From Cutaneotrichosporon cavernicola (Eukaryota; Basidiomycota; Tremellomycetes; Trichosporonales; Trichosporonaceae), in the NCBI RefSeq assembly GCF_030864355.1, contig NC_083395.1, positions 2,852,001-2,916,000 of the forward strand: 64,000 nt of DNA, read 5' to 3'. Shown piece after piece: positions 1 to 11,540 of the stretch. The stretch's first letter is position 1, and each line of letters opens with the position of its first letter. The notes below the pieces were generated by a model. That model was not told the DNA's origin and ran no database searches. It saw only the letters and a program-made list of their open reading frames with translations. Position numbers and translations under genes: made by a program.

Positions 1-1065
1 ACCTTGACCATAAACTCGATACGTGACCCTCGGTACGTCTCCACACTAGCCTCGGCCCAGATGAGCGGCTTGACGGGCGTGCTGAGACGGTAGCTCATGA
101 GTGTAAACTCGCCGTCCGGGGGAATAAAGCTGATCGTACGGTCGTTCTCGAACCGACTCAGCCGCACACACTGGTGGAACTTGACGTCCTCCATCTCGAT
201 ACTCTTGCCCCGTGCAGCGCGGCCCGTCGTCTCAAACATGACCTTGTCGTTGAGACCAAGGCGCAGCTCGGGCATACCCGAGAGGTAGCACTTCATCTTG
301 ACTGCGCCGAGGATCTCGGAACGCACAACGTTGCCCTGCGCGTTCACGAGCATGTTGACACTCTCCACAACGTCGAGGAACACTTCGTTTTTCCTGTACC
401 GAATACCTTCGGAACGCCAGGACACTGCGTTGGTCACTGCCATTGGCGGACGGACCTGCACCTCAAGCTTGTGAGATTCTTGCGTGATGTATTCCTGTAG
501 TCAGCACTACAGGTAGAGAGGACGTACCTGGAGGATCTTGGACTCGGTCGTCTGTGGGTGCCCAAAGTCCATCATCTCGTCCAGCAGCTCGTAGATGATG
601 ACAAAGTTGTCGCGGATCGACTCCTCCTCCACCTCTTTAAAGTACTCGGTGAGCACGGCCACCAGCTTGTGGAGGTAGAGGATGATCTCTGCCGCGTTCG
701 AGTTGCGCTTCGACAGGGCGAGGACTGGTGTGTGTGAGCGTTCATAGGAGCCAGTTCGAGCCGCTGCGGAATGCCCGGACTCGACTCACGATACAAGTTG
801 TTATGCCGGATGTGCATGTAGTTGATGCCTTCGTCTGTGAAGCACGGCGTCAACGGGACATTTTCCTCCTCCATATCGAGGATCAGGGGCAGAAACTTGT
901 CCACACATGACGGCGGCACGTCGTCGCGGTAGTTCCTCTGGATGAGGGACTGGAGTTAGCGAGCGCGGAGGGAAGGTCGGGGCATGCACACCTTGCCCTT
1001 CATGTCCAGGATGGCGACTGAGGTTAGCTCGCAGCAGAACCGAGCAGCTCACCCAGGCTCGCCAT
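1..1065 (-). CDS. APM1: AP-1 clathrin adaptor complex mu subunit (partial, 3' end outside window)
   Basis: Medium chain of the AP-1 adaptor, which binds cargo tyrosine motifs and builds clathrin coats at the trans-Golgi and endosomes. Reading the minus strand from the ATG at 1065, a 13-nt first exon (MASL) splices to VAILDMKGK, then SLIQRNYRDDV, the longin-like core (EEESIRDNFVIIYELLDE) and the start of the mu-homology domain (VTNAVSWRSEGIRYRKNEV, then FHQCVRLSRFENDRTISFIP). These blocks match AP-1 mu better than AP-2 mu. At least four short introns are visible, including one ending near 1020, one at about 719-792 and one at about 498-528. The last part of the mu-homology domain lies beyond base 1. 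It is divergent from RDI1 across about 420 bp. Family identity is near certain; the end is truncated only by the window. Confidence 0.95.
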
Positions 1066-1487
1066 GATGTCTATAATTGACCGATGTGCTAAGAAATGTC
1101 GATAGTGTCAAGTTAGAAGAGTTGGAGAAGCTTGACGTCGTTTGATGACCAGAGCATAGCCTGGACCTTCCTTGGACGTGTGGTACTGATGTCGGGGGGG
1201 CTCATCCATCCACGCCGATGACTTGGGGGGATGTGCCAATACATCTGATTCCGCTTCCTGAGACACGTGGATTCAAGAGGTCGATGGGCTAGGCACCACA
1301 CCCGCACGGATCCACTTCCCTACACTCTGGCCACCTGGTCCGTCTCATTGATTGTAATAGCCTGGCTGGCTGGCAAAGCCATGCTGGCTGGAGGGAGAAC
1401 GACGTGATACATAACGGGAAGATCAAGTTACTCTCCTCATCAACTCAACACTCTCACTTCCACTTAATTCTACTCTACTCTAACACA
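1066..1487. other. Divergent promoter region APM1 / RDI1
   Basis: This 422-bp spacer separates two divergently transcribed genes and must carry both promoters. The stretch just before the RDI1 start is CT/CA rich (actctcacttccactta type), as usual for fungal 5' leaders. No TATA box or recognisable operator stands out. Confidence 0.6.
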
Positions 1488-2452
1488 ATGGCTGTTCCCG
1501 TGCGTTCCTCAGGCCTCCAACTAGCTGACCACAGCACGACGACGAGCTGGCTGCCACCCAGACCGAGGGCTACAAGGCATGTGTCCCGTCTTCCCTCGGA
1601 TGCCGGCTTGACGAGATTTCGGAAATCTAACGCCAGATTGGCCAGTCCAAGACGGTTGCCGAGCTTGCTGCTCTCGACCAGGTGAGTCGACTCCCACACC
1701 ACACTAACGCCCCAGGAGGACGAGTCGCTGCAGCGCTGGAAGGCATCGCTCGGACTGACCGGCAGAACCGGAGGCGGTCAGAAGCGCATCGTCCCCAAGA
1801 CCATCTTCCTCACGTCGCCCACTCGCTCGCAGGACATTATCATCGACCTCACCCAGTCCCCCGATGCGCTTGCCAAGCTCAAGAAGGAGCCTGGTGAGTC
1901 CAACTGGGGCATGTCGGCGTGTCGTCCGGCGTGGCGTGGCGCTCTGTAGCGCTCGGGGCTGGGAACCAGCTGACGTATAGTGACAATCAAGGAGGGCGTC
2001 GAGTACTCTGTCGGGATCACTTTTGTGTGCGTTCTCAAGATGAGTGTGCGAATCTGATTACAGTGTTGAGAACGAGATTGTCTCAGGTCTTCGCTTCCTC
2101 CAGGTCGTCAAGCGTGCAGGCGTGACTGGTGCGTTGAGTCCTAGGCTTAGGCTCAGGCTCAGGCTCAGATGACGCTGACAGCAGTTGACAAGACCGAGGC
2201 CATGCTCGGCAGCGTGTGTGCTTCTTCTGGCGTAAGCTAACCGCAGTACGGCCCCCAGCCGGCCCCGTACACGAAGATTGTGGGGTTATTGGGATTGAGT
2301 GGCGCTAACGCCAGTTCGCTTCCGAGGAGTCGCCGACTGGCATGCTCGCGCGCTCGGGCTCGTATGCTGTCAGGACGCGCATCATTGACGACGACGGCAA
2401 CAAGTGGCTCGACGACTTTGAGTGGAGCTTCAAGCTCGGCAAGGAGTGGTAG
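1488..2452 (+). CDS. RDI1: Rho GDP-dissociation inhibitor
   Basis: RhoGDI extracts prenylated Rho GTPases from membranes and holds them GDP-bound in the cytosol. The spliced protein, about 195 aa (normal for the family), has the N-terminal regulatory arm (ESLQRWKASLGL) and the immunoglobulin-like C-terminal domain (IKEGVEYSVGITF; GSYGPQPAPYTK; a C-terminus ending WLDDFEWSFKLGKEW). The ATG at 1488 is followed after 12 nt by a first intron. Intron 2 (1577-1636) starts with GC rather than GT: the exon ends AAG and the intron starts gcatgt, and only this junction joins TEGYK to IGQSKTVAEL as in other RhoGDIs. A later intron holds a small GGCTCA tandem run at about 2144-2168. The gene stands directly upstream of RHO1, its likely client, on the same strand. 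Confidence 0.95.
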
Positions 2453-3771
2453 AGTCCAGGTGTAGAGTCCAGGACCCGGACCGAGACAGACATTACTTAG
2501 TGACATGCATGGACGCGATTGTATCGTATCAATCGATGGGTGGCAAGGGGTTGGGTGCATGAGACGGGTGGTATGTAAGTGCCTTGTTACTGGAGAGCAG
2601 TGCTGGGGGCGTACAGATTGCAAGGATCGCGCCAGCAGGGATGCCTTCATCGCCTCACGTCGCGTCATCGAGCGGTGCGCGCTGTGCTGCCTTTATTCAA
2701 TTCCTTGGCGCGAGCCGATAAGGAGCGGTGAGGGTTGGTGTGGATTCGGCAACGGCTCGGTCCGGGTCTTCCGGCATTGGCCTGCTCTGCTTGCTGGCTC
2801 TTTGGTGCTCAACTTGAGGTGTGAGAGGTATGAGGTTTGAGAGAAGTGGCACTTTAGCACTGGTCACTCGAGCACCGAGCATGGCCCGACAGTCGGGAAG
2901 GAGTGCTTGCGATGCCTGCAATAACGAAGGAGTGAGGGCCTGAGGGGTCAAGGACCAGGGCAGAGTAGCGCGTGTCAATCCAGCTCCAAGCAGGGGAAGA
3001 GGGGGGGGTTGCAGCGCGTCTACCTCAGGGTCTAGGGCCGTGGCGTACAACATGGTCTGTGCTTGGGAATATTGATCCCGCTATCACCATAGAGCCCACC
3101 TTAGCTGTGCGCAGTAATAGGGAAATCCCTGTAGTACCTGAGTGGCTCCCACCATTTGACCCTCTAATCCCCCTCTGGCCCTCTGGTCCCCATCAGCCAT
3201 CAGGTCCCTCAACCGCCTATCCGTTGGATACGGGGTCATTCAAGGCAACCCCTAGTACTTGATGACCACTCACTCACTCAAACCACCCAAAATGACCGAC
3301 CACCCAGATAGACTGGCCACAGCCCACAGCTCATCTCCTCCCCATGCTCCCCACCGCCTCGATTCCTCCTTTCCTCTGGTCTTGTGCCTTTTCAAACCGC
3401 CTTTGTAGCCAACCAGCGTCCGTATTGCCTTGCCTCTGCTCCTTTGCCCTCGTGCCCCTTCGAGTTGCATCTCACGACCATCACTCTACTAATCCACCAC
3501 AAATCACGCCCTGCCCTAAACCTACAGCCTACAGCTTTCTTGCCTACAGGTCCAGAGCCAACCCACCACCCGGCCGCCCAGCCGCCCAGCCGCCAGCCGC
3601 CAGCGCACACGGCCACACACTGTACACACTGCACGCACCACCAAACGCACAACATCCACTCTTGAATCCACCTCAACACTTCACTCTCTTCTACAAACTT
3701 CGTCTCTCACGCTCCTCCTCCTCTTCAACACCTTCACCTAAACCCCCCACCAACAACTCAACTAGTCAACA
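2453..3771. other. RDI1-RHO1 intergenic region
   Basis: This 1.3-kb spacer contains the RDI1 3' end and a long RHO1 promoter/leader. From about 3260 to 3771 it is strongly CT/CA-rich on the plus strand, typical of highly expressed fungal housekeeping promoters. Open frames here (for example minus 2697-3053) have no family resemblance or splice logic, and I see no gene. Confidence 0.5.
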
Positions 3772-4870
<1,099 letters not shown>

Positions 4871-5638
4871 AGATACCGGTGTGGTTTTTTTTTCTTCGCA
4901 CAAGTCTTCTCTGTCGTTTTGTAATCCTACCTTCCTCTGCGCCATGATGCCTCGTTTAAAGGCCCGACACTCGACTACACTTTGAGCTTCTGGCCGCGGC
5001 TCACGACTCCTGCACGAGCAACATATCCCCATGTCCTTTGGGGCTCGCCCCGCCCGATGATACGAGTGACGAGTTATTTGTGACGCGTATGATGCCCGTG
5101 TGTGAGCGTGAGCGAGTAGTGATGGGGAGTGGTGCTGCGATGGGGGACGATTGAGCTGATCAACTGGAATCGGCATGGCACACTAGTGGAACACGAGCGG
5201 TGAGGCGTTTTGTCCCCATGTCTGCATATGTGTGGTGTCTGCTGTCTGTCGATCTGTCGATCTGTCGAGTTGCCACCGAGCGAGATGAGGTTGGTCATCG
5301 ATCGTGCTGTAGCAAGTAGCGCAGGCCCCATGTGATTGTGCTGTTGGATGAGACCACGTGGCAATTCTGGTGGATACTACCGAGGAAAAGATGGCCCAGG
5401 CGGGCCAAGCGGACAAGTACAACCGTGGGCCGTGGGAGTGCGTTGCGTAACGTTTCCCTGACAAAGGGCGATCCAGAACCTGGGGCCCACTCGTCGAGCC
5501 CCATCCTCTCGAGTCTGCATGGCCTGGATGGCATGGATGGACGTGGACAGGAGATAGGAATCAACTCATCACAACAACCTCCTCATCTACATCAACAACC
5601 AACAATCAACAATCAACAATCAACAATCAACAATCAAC
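4871..5638. other. RHO1-VPS9 intergenic region with leader repeat
   Basis: This spacer carries the RHO1 3' end and the VPS9 promoter. There is a short GATCTGTC tandem at about 5249-5270 and a heptamer repeat abutting the VPS9 start (listed separately). Open frames on the minus strand (for example 4808-5176) do not resemble known proteins. Confidence 0.5.
5601..5635 (+). repeat. (AACAATC)x5 tandem heptamer abutting the VPS9 start codon
   Basis: Five perfect copies of AACAATC run from 5601 to 5635 and end three bases before the ATG at 5639. The stretch is purine/CA-rich and G-free, giving an unstructured 5' leader right at the initiation codon. Copy number could vary between strains. Confidence 0.9.
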
Positions 5639-8094
5639 ATGACACACTCGGGGATAACAACACTAACAACCCCAGCCCCGGCACGAGCATCGCCAACGCA
5701 CTCACCACCACGTTCCGAGTCACCTCCTTCATCGTCAGCAATACCGGTCATGCCTTCCTCGCCATCCGCAGCAACCAACGCATCTTCCTCTGAAAGCGCA
5801 CCCCTGCCACCGCCGAAAGACGCTCCGTCGCCACCACCAAAGTCGCCCAAGTCGCCCAGATCCAACCCCCCATCTCCCGCTCCGGCTCCGGCTCCAGTTT
5901 CCGAAGCACCCCTTGACACGCCCGCACCGCATCGTACTTCCACCCCACTCGCACCCGCCAAGCCGCCGGCACCCGAGCCCGTGCTCGCGCCCACACCTGG
6001 CCCAACCCCAGGCCCAAGCTTGTCCTTGGACCAAGCTAACGTGAATGCGAATTCGCTGCGCGTGCGTCCCGACCTCGCCGAGTTTGATCCGTACGACACT
6101 CCGGCGCCGCAGGTCCGGCCCAAGCCACCAGCGGGGCCAGGTGCCGAGGTCCGCCGCAAATCTCCAGCCGGAGACGAGAATGCGGTGCGGAGGAGTTCTG
6201 ATCAGCCTGACCGCGAGCCGCGGCGCAGTCCTAAACCGCGACATAGCGCGGACAGGCGCGAGCGCCGCAGCGAGGACCCCCGGCGACGAAGCCCTCGTCC
6301 TGAGGAACCAGCGTTCAACTTCTCCGGCTTTCTCAAGGACCTAAGGACCAAGTCTGCCGATCCTGTTGCACGATACTTGAAGAGGTACGTCATCCATTCG
6401 CAACTACCCTCACACCAGCTTCCTCAACAACTTTGCCAAGAAGCCGTTTACGGTCAACGAGCAGATCAAGCTTATCCGCGATTTTTTGGCCTTTATCGAG
6501 GGTAAGATGCGGGCCGTCGAGCCATGGAAGTTGCAGAGCGAGGCAGAGTTTGACAATGCGCTCGAGGCGATGGAAAAGCTCGTCATGAACCGACTCTACC
6601 CCTAGTGCGTGACTGCACAGGCCCATCACCCATCTATTCATCACATGCTGATCCCAGCACATTCACACCACAGTTGCACGAGGGCCACCAAATAACCACG
6701 GACGACCTCGAGCGCGATGCCGTGTTCGCGCAACGCGTGCGCCTCTTCGGCTGGGTGGAGGAGAAACACCTCGACGTGCCCGAGGGCGAGGCTGCGCAGG
6801 GCTTCCTCGGCTTTGCTGAGCAGGGTGAGCTCCTTAGTGATATTCAGCTGACAGCAGAACTGCTAAAGATCAACCATTACAAGGCACCACGAGACAAGAT
6901 GATCTGCATACTCAACTGCTGCAAGGTCATCTTTGGCCTGATCCGGCACGCGATGGGCAACGAGGCGGGTGCGGACGCGTTTGTGCCCATCCTCATCTAT
7001 GTGGTGCTGCGGGCGAGTCCGGACTGCATGCTGTCCAACGTCGAGTGAGCTTTGGTGCCCAGCGACAGCTGACGTCAGATACATCCAGCGCTTCCGGAAC
7101 CCGGAGAAGCTGCAGGGCGAGGCTGGGTATTACTTGTCCAGCCTACAGGGTGCGATTGCCTTCATCGAGACAATGGATGCATCGAGCCTGTCCAACATCA
7201 CGCAGCAGGAGTTTGAGAGCAACGTCGAAAAGGCGATCCGGGAGCTGCCTGAGTCGCCGTCTTCGCCGCGTGCGCGTGCGTCGCTTCCAACGAGCGACAT
7301 GTCCCCTTTCGCGACGTCGCCTGGCGAGGAACAGGCGCAGCAACTTGCACTGCCGGCTTCAGCTGCCGCGCTGGATGGCACGAGGCGCTTCTTCCAGCGC
7401 ACGGGCGACGCGGCCAAGGAGGCTGTATCGCGCCCACTGAGCGCCATCACCAAGATCCTAGAGAATATGCAGCAGCAGGGCTACGACAGCGAGAGCGGAG
7501 ACGACGAGGACGGCGAGCACGTCACAATGCAGTGGACGCCGGGCGGCTCGCGCGACCGCGAGGCCGACAGCCGGGCGAGCGCACAGCACGCATCGACAGG
7601 CTTGCCGATGAACACGCCATCAAGACAGCCACAGCCACAGCCGCCGAGCCGCCTCCTTGCACAGCTGGGCATCTCGCCAGCGCAGTCGGAAGGGTGGGTC
7701 ACGGACTCTGAACAGACACCGAAAAATGACAGTGTTGACATCAGCGTATCCCGCCAACCTACGCCGCAGCCGTTCCCACAGCCTGTGTTCCAGGGCCAGT
7801 ACCCGGGCCAGCAGCAGATGCAGCAGGGATATTACCACAACCCGCAACCGCCGGGGTACGCCGAGGACCCCTACCACGACAACATGCAGTCTACGCTCGA
7901 TGCCAGCAACGCCCAGTTTGCGCGTGACCAGGCACGCGGAGCCAACGTGCTCACGCTGCACCAGATGTTCCCGGCGCTCGACGAGGAGATTGTCGAGGCC
8001 GTCCTGTACTCTTGTGGTGAGGACCTCGGAGTCGCAATAGACAGGTGAGTTGGTTATCGCTGACACAGCTGACAACAGGCTGCTTGAGATGTAG
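5639..8094 (+). CDS. VPS9: Vps9-domain Rab5/Vps21 guanine nucleotide exchange factor with C-terminal CUE domain
   Basis: Activates Rab5-family GTPases in Golgi-to-endosome and endocytic transport. Order along the protein: a Pro/Ser/Ala-rich disordered N-terminus (about residues 1-210); the helical bundle (FNFSGFLKDLRTK, RYLKSFLNNFAKKP, VNEQIKLIRDFLAFI); the VPS9 catalytic domain (RLYPYTFTPQ, then DKMICILNCCKVIFGL, GADAFVPILIYVVLRA and YIQRFRNPEKLQGEAGYYLSSL); a Ser/Gln-rich linker; and a terminal CUE ubiquitin-binding domain (LHQMFPALDEEIVEAVLYSCGEDLGVAIDR). The gene has about five introns. The last, at 8044-8079, precedes a tiny final exon encoding LLEM. It is convergent with GMPPA. The ATG at 5639 is the first in frame and follows the heptamer repeat. 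Confidence 0.94.
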
Positions 8095-8225
8095 TTGATA
8101 TGGAGTGGCAGACTGAGATGTAGAGCGCGGAATAGACTACATACAATGCAGACAACTTGGACAATATATGTGCAGTGTAGTGTGCAGGTGCACACCCAAT
8201 ATACAATATGCATGCGCTCTATCAA

Positions 8226-10126
8226 TTACAGAAGCACCTGGTTGTAGGCGTTCTTGGGGAGGTTCTTGTTGGGGAGGACGATGCAGGAGCGGATATGAGT
8301 CTCGGGGGCGACATGCACGTCGGAAGCGAGGACGCTAACGCTAATCTGGCCCTTGACGTCGCTAACGGGCTCAGGCTCGCCATCGACGCGGGCCCACTTT
8401 CCGAGTGTCGAGTTGCTCCCGACAATGGAGTTGAGCACGACGGCATGCTTGTCGATAACGCTATTGTCGAGAATGATGGCGTTGGCAATGCGTGCGCCCT
8501 CGCCCACGACAACATTGGGGCCAATAGTCGCATTAGGCCCAATCTTGGCCGTGGGGTCGATATGAGCAGTCGAATCAATGTAGACGGGCTCAATGACCTC
8601 GCCCGTCTTGGGAGCCAGCAGCTCGGGTCGGCTCTTCTGGAACTGCTTCAGGTACAGTCCGGAAGCGGTGACAGCCGACGCAGCCGTCTTGATCTGGCGC
8701 CAGAAGTCGCGCGTCTCGCACACGTACATCTTGCCTGTGCCGGCGAGGGGGGCGATCACGTCCTGCTCGAGCTGGAGTGTCTCGTCGAGCTCGATGAGGG
8801 GGTTGTGTCTGGGGTCAGCGGCGTTCGTGCAGGCGGGTTGGGTGACTCACGCAGCACATTCCGTCTTCGAGTCCATCGCGACCTTGATCTCGTCAAACAC
8901 GCTCTTGTCAAAGACTGCCAATTAATATCTCCTTGCCTCGCAGCGCAACTCACGATAAACACCCCCATTGACCGTGTTCGAGATCCAGCTCTCGGGCTTC
9001 TCAACATAGTGGAGCATCTGCTTGGTCTCGGGGTCGCTAACGATACAGCCGTACTTGGTCGCCGTGTCCTTGGGTACGTTGACGCCGAGGATCGTGCCGA
9101 CACCTCTGTGGGCCGAGTGCATGGCCAGAAGCTCGGTGAAGGGGAACGAAGAGCAGATGTCAATGTTGCAGATGAAGATGTGCTGGGGGACGGGGGTGCG
9201 GAGGATGAGGTCGCGGACTGGGGTCAGCGTCGGCGGCGTCGGCGTGAGTGAAGCGAGCGCTGCTACATTATGGCGTTAGGAGGGGAATGGTTGCGGGGCT
9301 GCAAAGGAGACAAAGCAATGCGTGGCCGACGTTGCTCTCGCTTGAAGCAAGAGCGCGCACGCGCCATGCACCAGGCTGAGATACGGTCCAGACATGCGCC
9401 AGATGGCACCAGTGAGGATAGCGATTGCCAGAAGATTAACGTTGGCGTGTATGCTCGAAAGCGAGAGAGATTAGGTTGGCGCGACGTGGCAGATCGGCCG
9501 CGCGCTCAGTCGGCCCCCCATCTCGCTCCGAGTCACCCGCGTCATGAAACCGCCTCCCTCCATGTCGATCTTCGCACCGCGTCGGCCCTCGCCTTGCTGT
9601 AACTCTCGCGCCTTTCCGTCTCACTCCGCGTCTTTATTCCCTTCCCGCTCCTTCTCTCCGCTACAACTTGACTTGACCACCCGCCTCACAGCTCGCCCAA
9701 ACTCACAGTGGTACAACCCTCCCGCCGTGCCGAGCGAGCGGTACTCGCGCATGTAAGCAATGCGGATGTTGGGGAACTCGCGCTGCGACTCGCGCACAAA
9801 CGGCGCCATGACGCTGTCCTCGTAGAACCCGATCATGATAATGTCCGTGAGGCCAGGCACTTGGGCAAGCGCGTTGAGGGGGTGCCAGACCATGGGCTGG
9901 GGTCAGCGCTGGATTGAAAGGAGGTTACCTTGCCGCCGATTGGGAGGAGAGGCTTGGGGCCTGGTGTCAGACATGGCCAGCGGAAACGGGATGGAGATGG
10001 CTAGCACCATACCCTACGCGTCTACGGGGCGTACTCACAATCAAGCGTGAGAGGACGCATGCGCGTGCCCTTGGATGGGCCTCCGACGAGGATGACGCCC
10101 TTTGTGACTGTGTTTGGGGTTGCCAT
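8226..10126 (-). CDS. GMPPA: GDP-mannose pyrophosphorylase A-type protein (mannose-1-phosphate guanylyltransferase alpha)
   Basis: The GMPPA branch of sugar nucleotidyltransferases acts as a regulatory or accessory partner of the catalytic beta subunit that makes GDP-mannose. From ATG 10126 the protein reads VILVGGPSKGTRMRPLTLD (nucleotide-binding loop in the alpha-type GGPxKGTR form), CPKPLLPIGGKPMVWHPL, then SLGTAGGLYHFRDLILR, and ends in a left-handed beta-helix built of hexapeptide repeats (HIDPTAKIGPNATIGPNVVV) and the tail NKNLPKNAYNQVLL. Exons are joined by several 30-60 nt introns and one unusually long intron at 9218-9706 (489 nt); LYH on one side and FRD on the other are contiguous in the family. 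It supplies, or senses, GDP-mannose for N-glycans, GPI anchors and mannan or capsule. Confidence 0.92.
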
Positions 10127-11540
10127 TGTGGTCGGATAGATGTAGATGACTGAAAGAATGATTAGATAGATTGCGGATATTGTTTCAGTTGGATCTAAGC
10201 TCGTTGGGCTTTACGCACGCACATGAACGTGGCAGAGAGTTAGTCCCAAACGGGACCATGGCGGAACACTGATCACCAAAGGGATTGTTCCTGATCCGGT
10301 GAAGATGAAGATGATATTAGACTCCATACAATTGATTAAACTCGTATATTAGCCATTAGATTGTATTAGAACGCCTGCGGGTATCCGGAGTCAGGGTGCG
10401 CCACTGGTATTCAAGCCACGTGGATGGATGGGTGAATGAATGGGCCAAGCCAACTTTGTCAACTCATACCTTTCTTTACCCTTTAACCTTTGACCTTTGA
10501 CGGCGACTTGTTACAAGTGATTTGACAACAGTGAGGATGGACATATAAACGTGCCATAACCTCACAAATCCCCCAAACCAACTCTTGAGCCACCGACGTC
10601 AGGTCCGGCTCTGAACATGCTCATCCCCCCATCATGCCCATCACATGCCACAGGGCGCGTCTCGTTACCCATCTCCCAACTGTCCCTAGCAAGCGGTTCC
10701 CACATATTTATTGGTTCCATTGCATGCATTGGCTCTGTTTGATCTGTTTGATTTGATGCATGACCCCTTGTGCTTCATTGTGTTTAGCGTGTGAGTTTAA
10801 AGAGCGGCCATTTGTCCGTTTGGTAACAAACGGATCGCGGGTGAATGCCAGTCCTGCAATGGTGCCAGGGGTGCACAGACCAAATGCCATCTGCCCATCT
10901 ACCCCGCGACAACCGTGCCTATTTAACCCTGACCGATTCAACTTGTATGTGGTTGCTCACCTTTACTGCCTTTTGCTTGGTTCTTTATTTATTTACTTTC
11001 CCTGTCTGCCTCCCCTTACTTGTAGGTCCTGAACAACCCACCCCCCCCCGCTCCCCTTTGGTCCTCCCTTGATGACCGACTTGCTCGCGTGGCATCTCTA
11101 CTAGTAAAGACGGCGCCCACCCCACCCACCCACCCATGCCACCCAGCCACTCCAAATCACCCCGCTACACCCCTGGTCATACAAACCCACCCAACAATCA
11201 CACTCACCCAGGTAACCCCAAGTGACCAGGCAACGCACAGTTCCCCTCTTCCCACCCACCCACAACCCACAACCCACAACCCACAACCCACATCAGACAT
11301 CTCCCCTTCCCTCCTTCCTCCCCCTCTGTTCGCATCCACTAGTCTTGCTTCTCTCTCTCGCCTTGACCCCCACATCCTATTCTTTGCTTTACTCTTTCTT
11401 ACTCTGACACACTCTCTATCTATCCACAACCACAGCACCCACAACACTCACAGCATAGCATAGCACTGCACAACTCCACCTCCATTACCCGTCCTTAGTC
11501 AAGCTCGGCCACTTGCTTGGACTCGCAACTTTGTCTAACC
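10127..11540. other. Divergent promoter region GMPPA / Boi-like gene
   Basis: This 1.4-kb spacer lies between divergent genes. A TATA-like acatataaac sits at about 10540. From about 11040 to 11540 the plus strand is extremely C-rich (CCCACCCACC runs, then a CT-rich leader), matching promoter/5' leader character for the downstream gene. I see no credible additional gene. Confidence 0.5.
11261..11288 (+). repeat. (CACAACC)x4 tandem heptamer
   Basis: Four perfect 7-nt copies lie in the C-rich leader/promoter region about 250 bp upstream of the Boi-like start codon, flanked by CCCACCCACC runs. Confidence 0.9.

Noticed and set aside
8208..9251. 347-codon plus-strand open frame opposite GMPPA
   Set aside because: Mirror of the hexapeptide-repeat exons; it crosses real introns of the minus-strand gene and resembles no protein.
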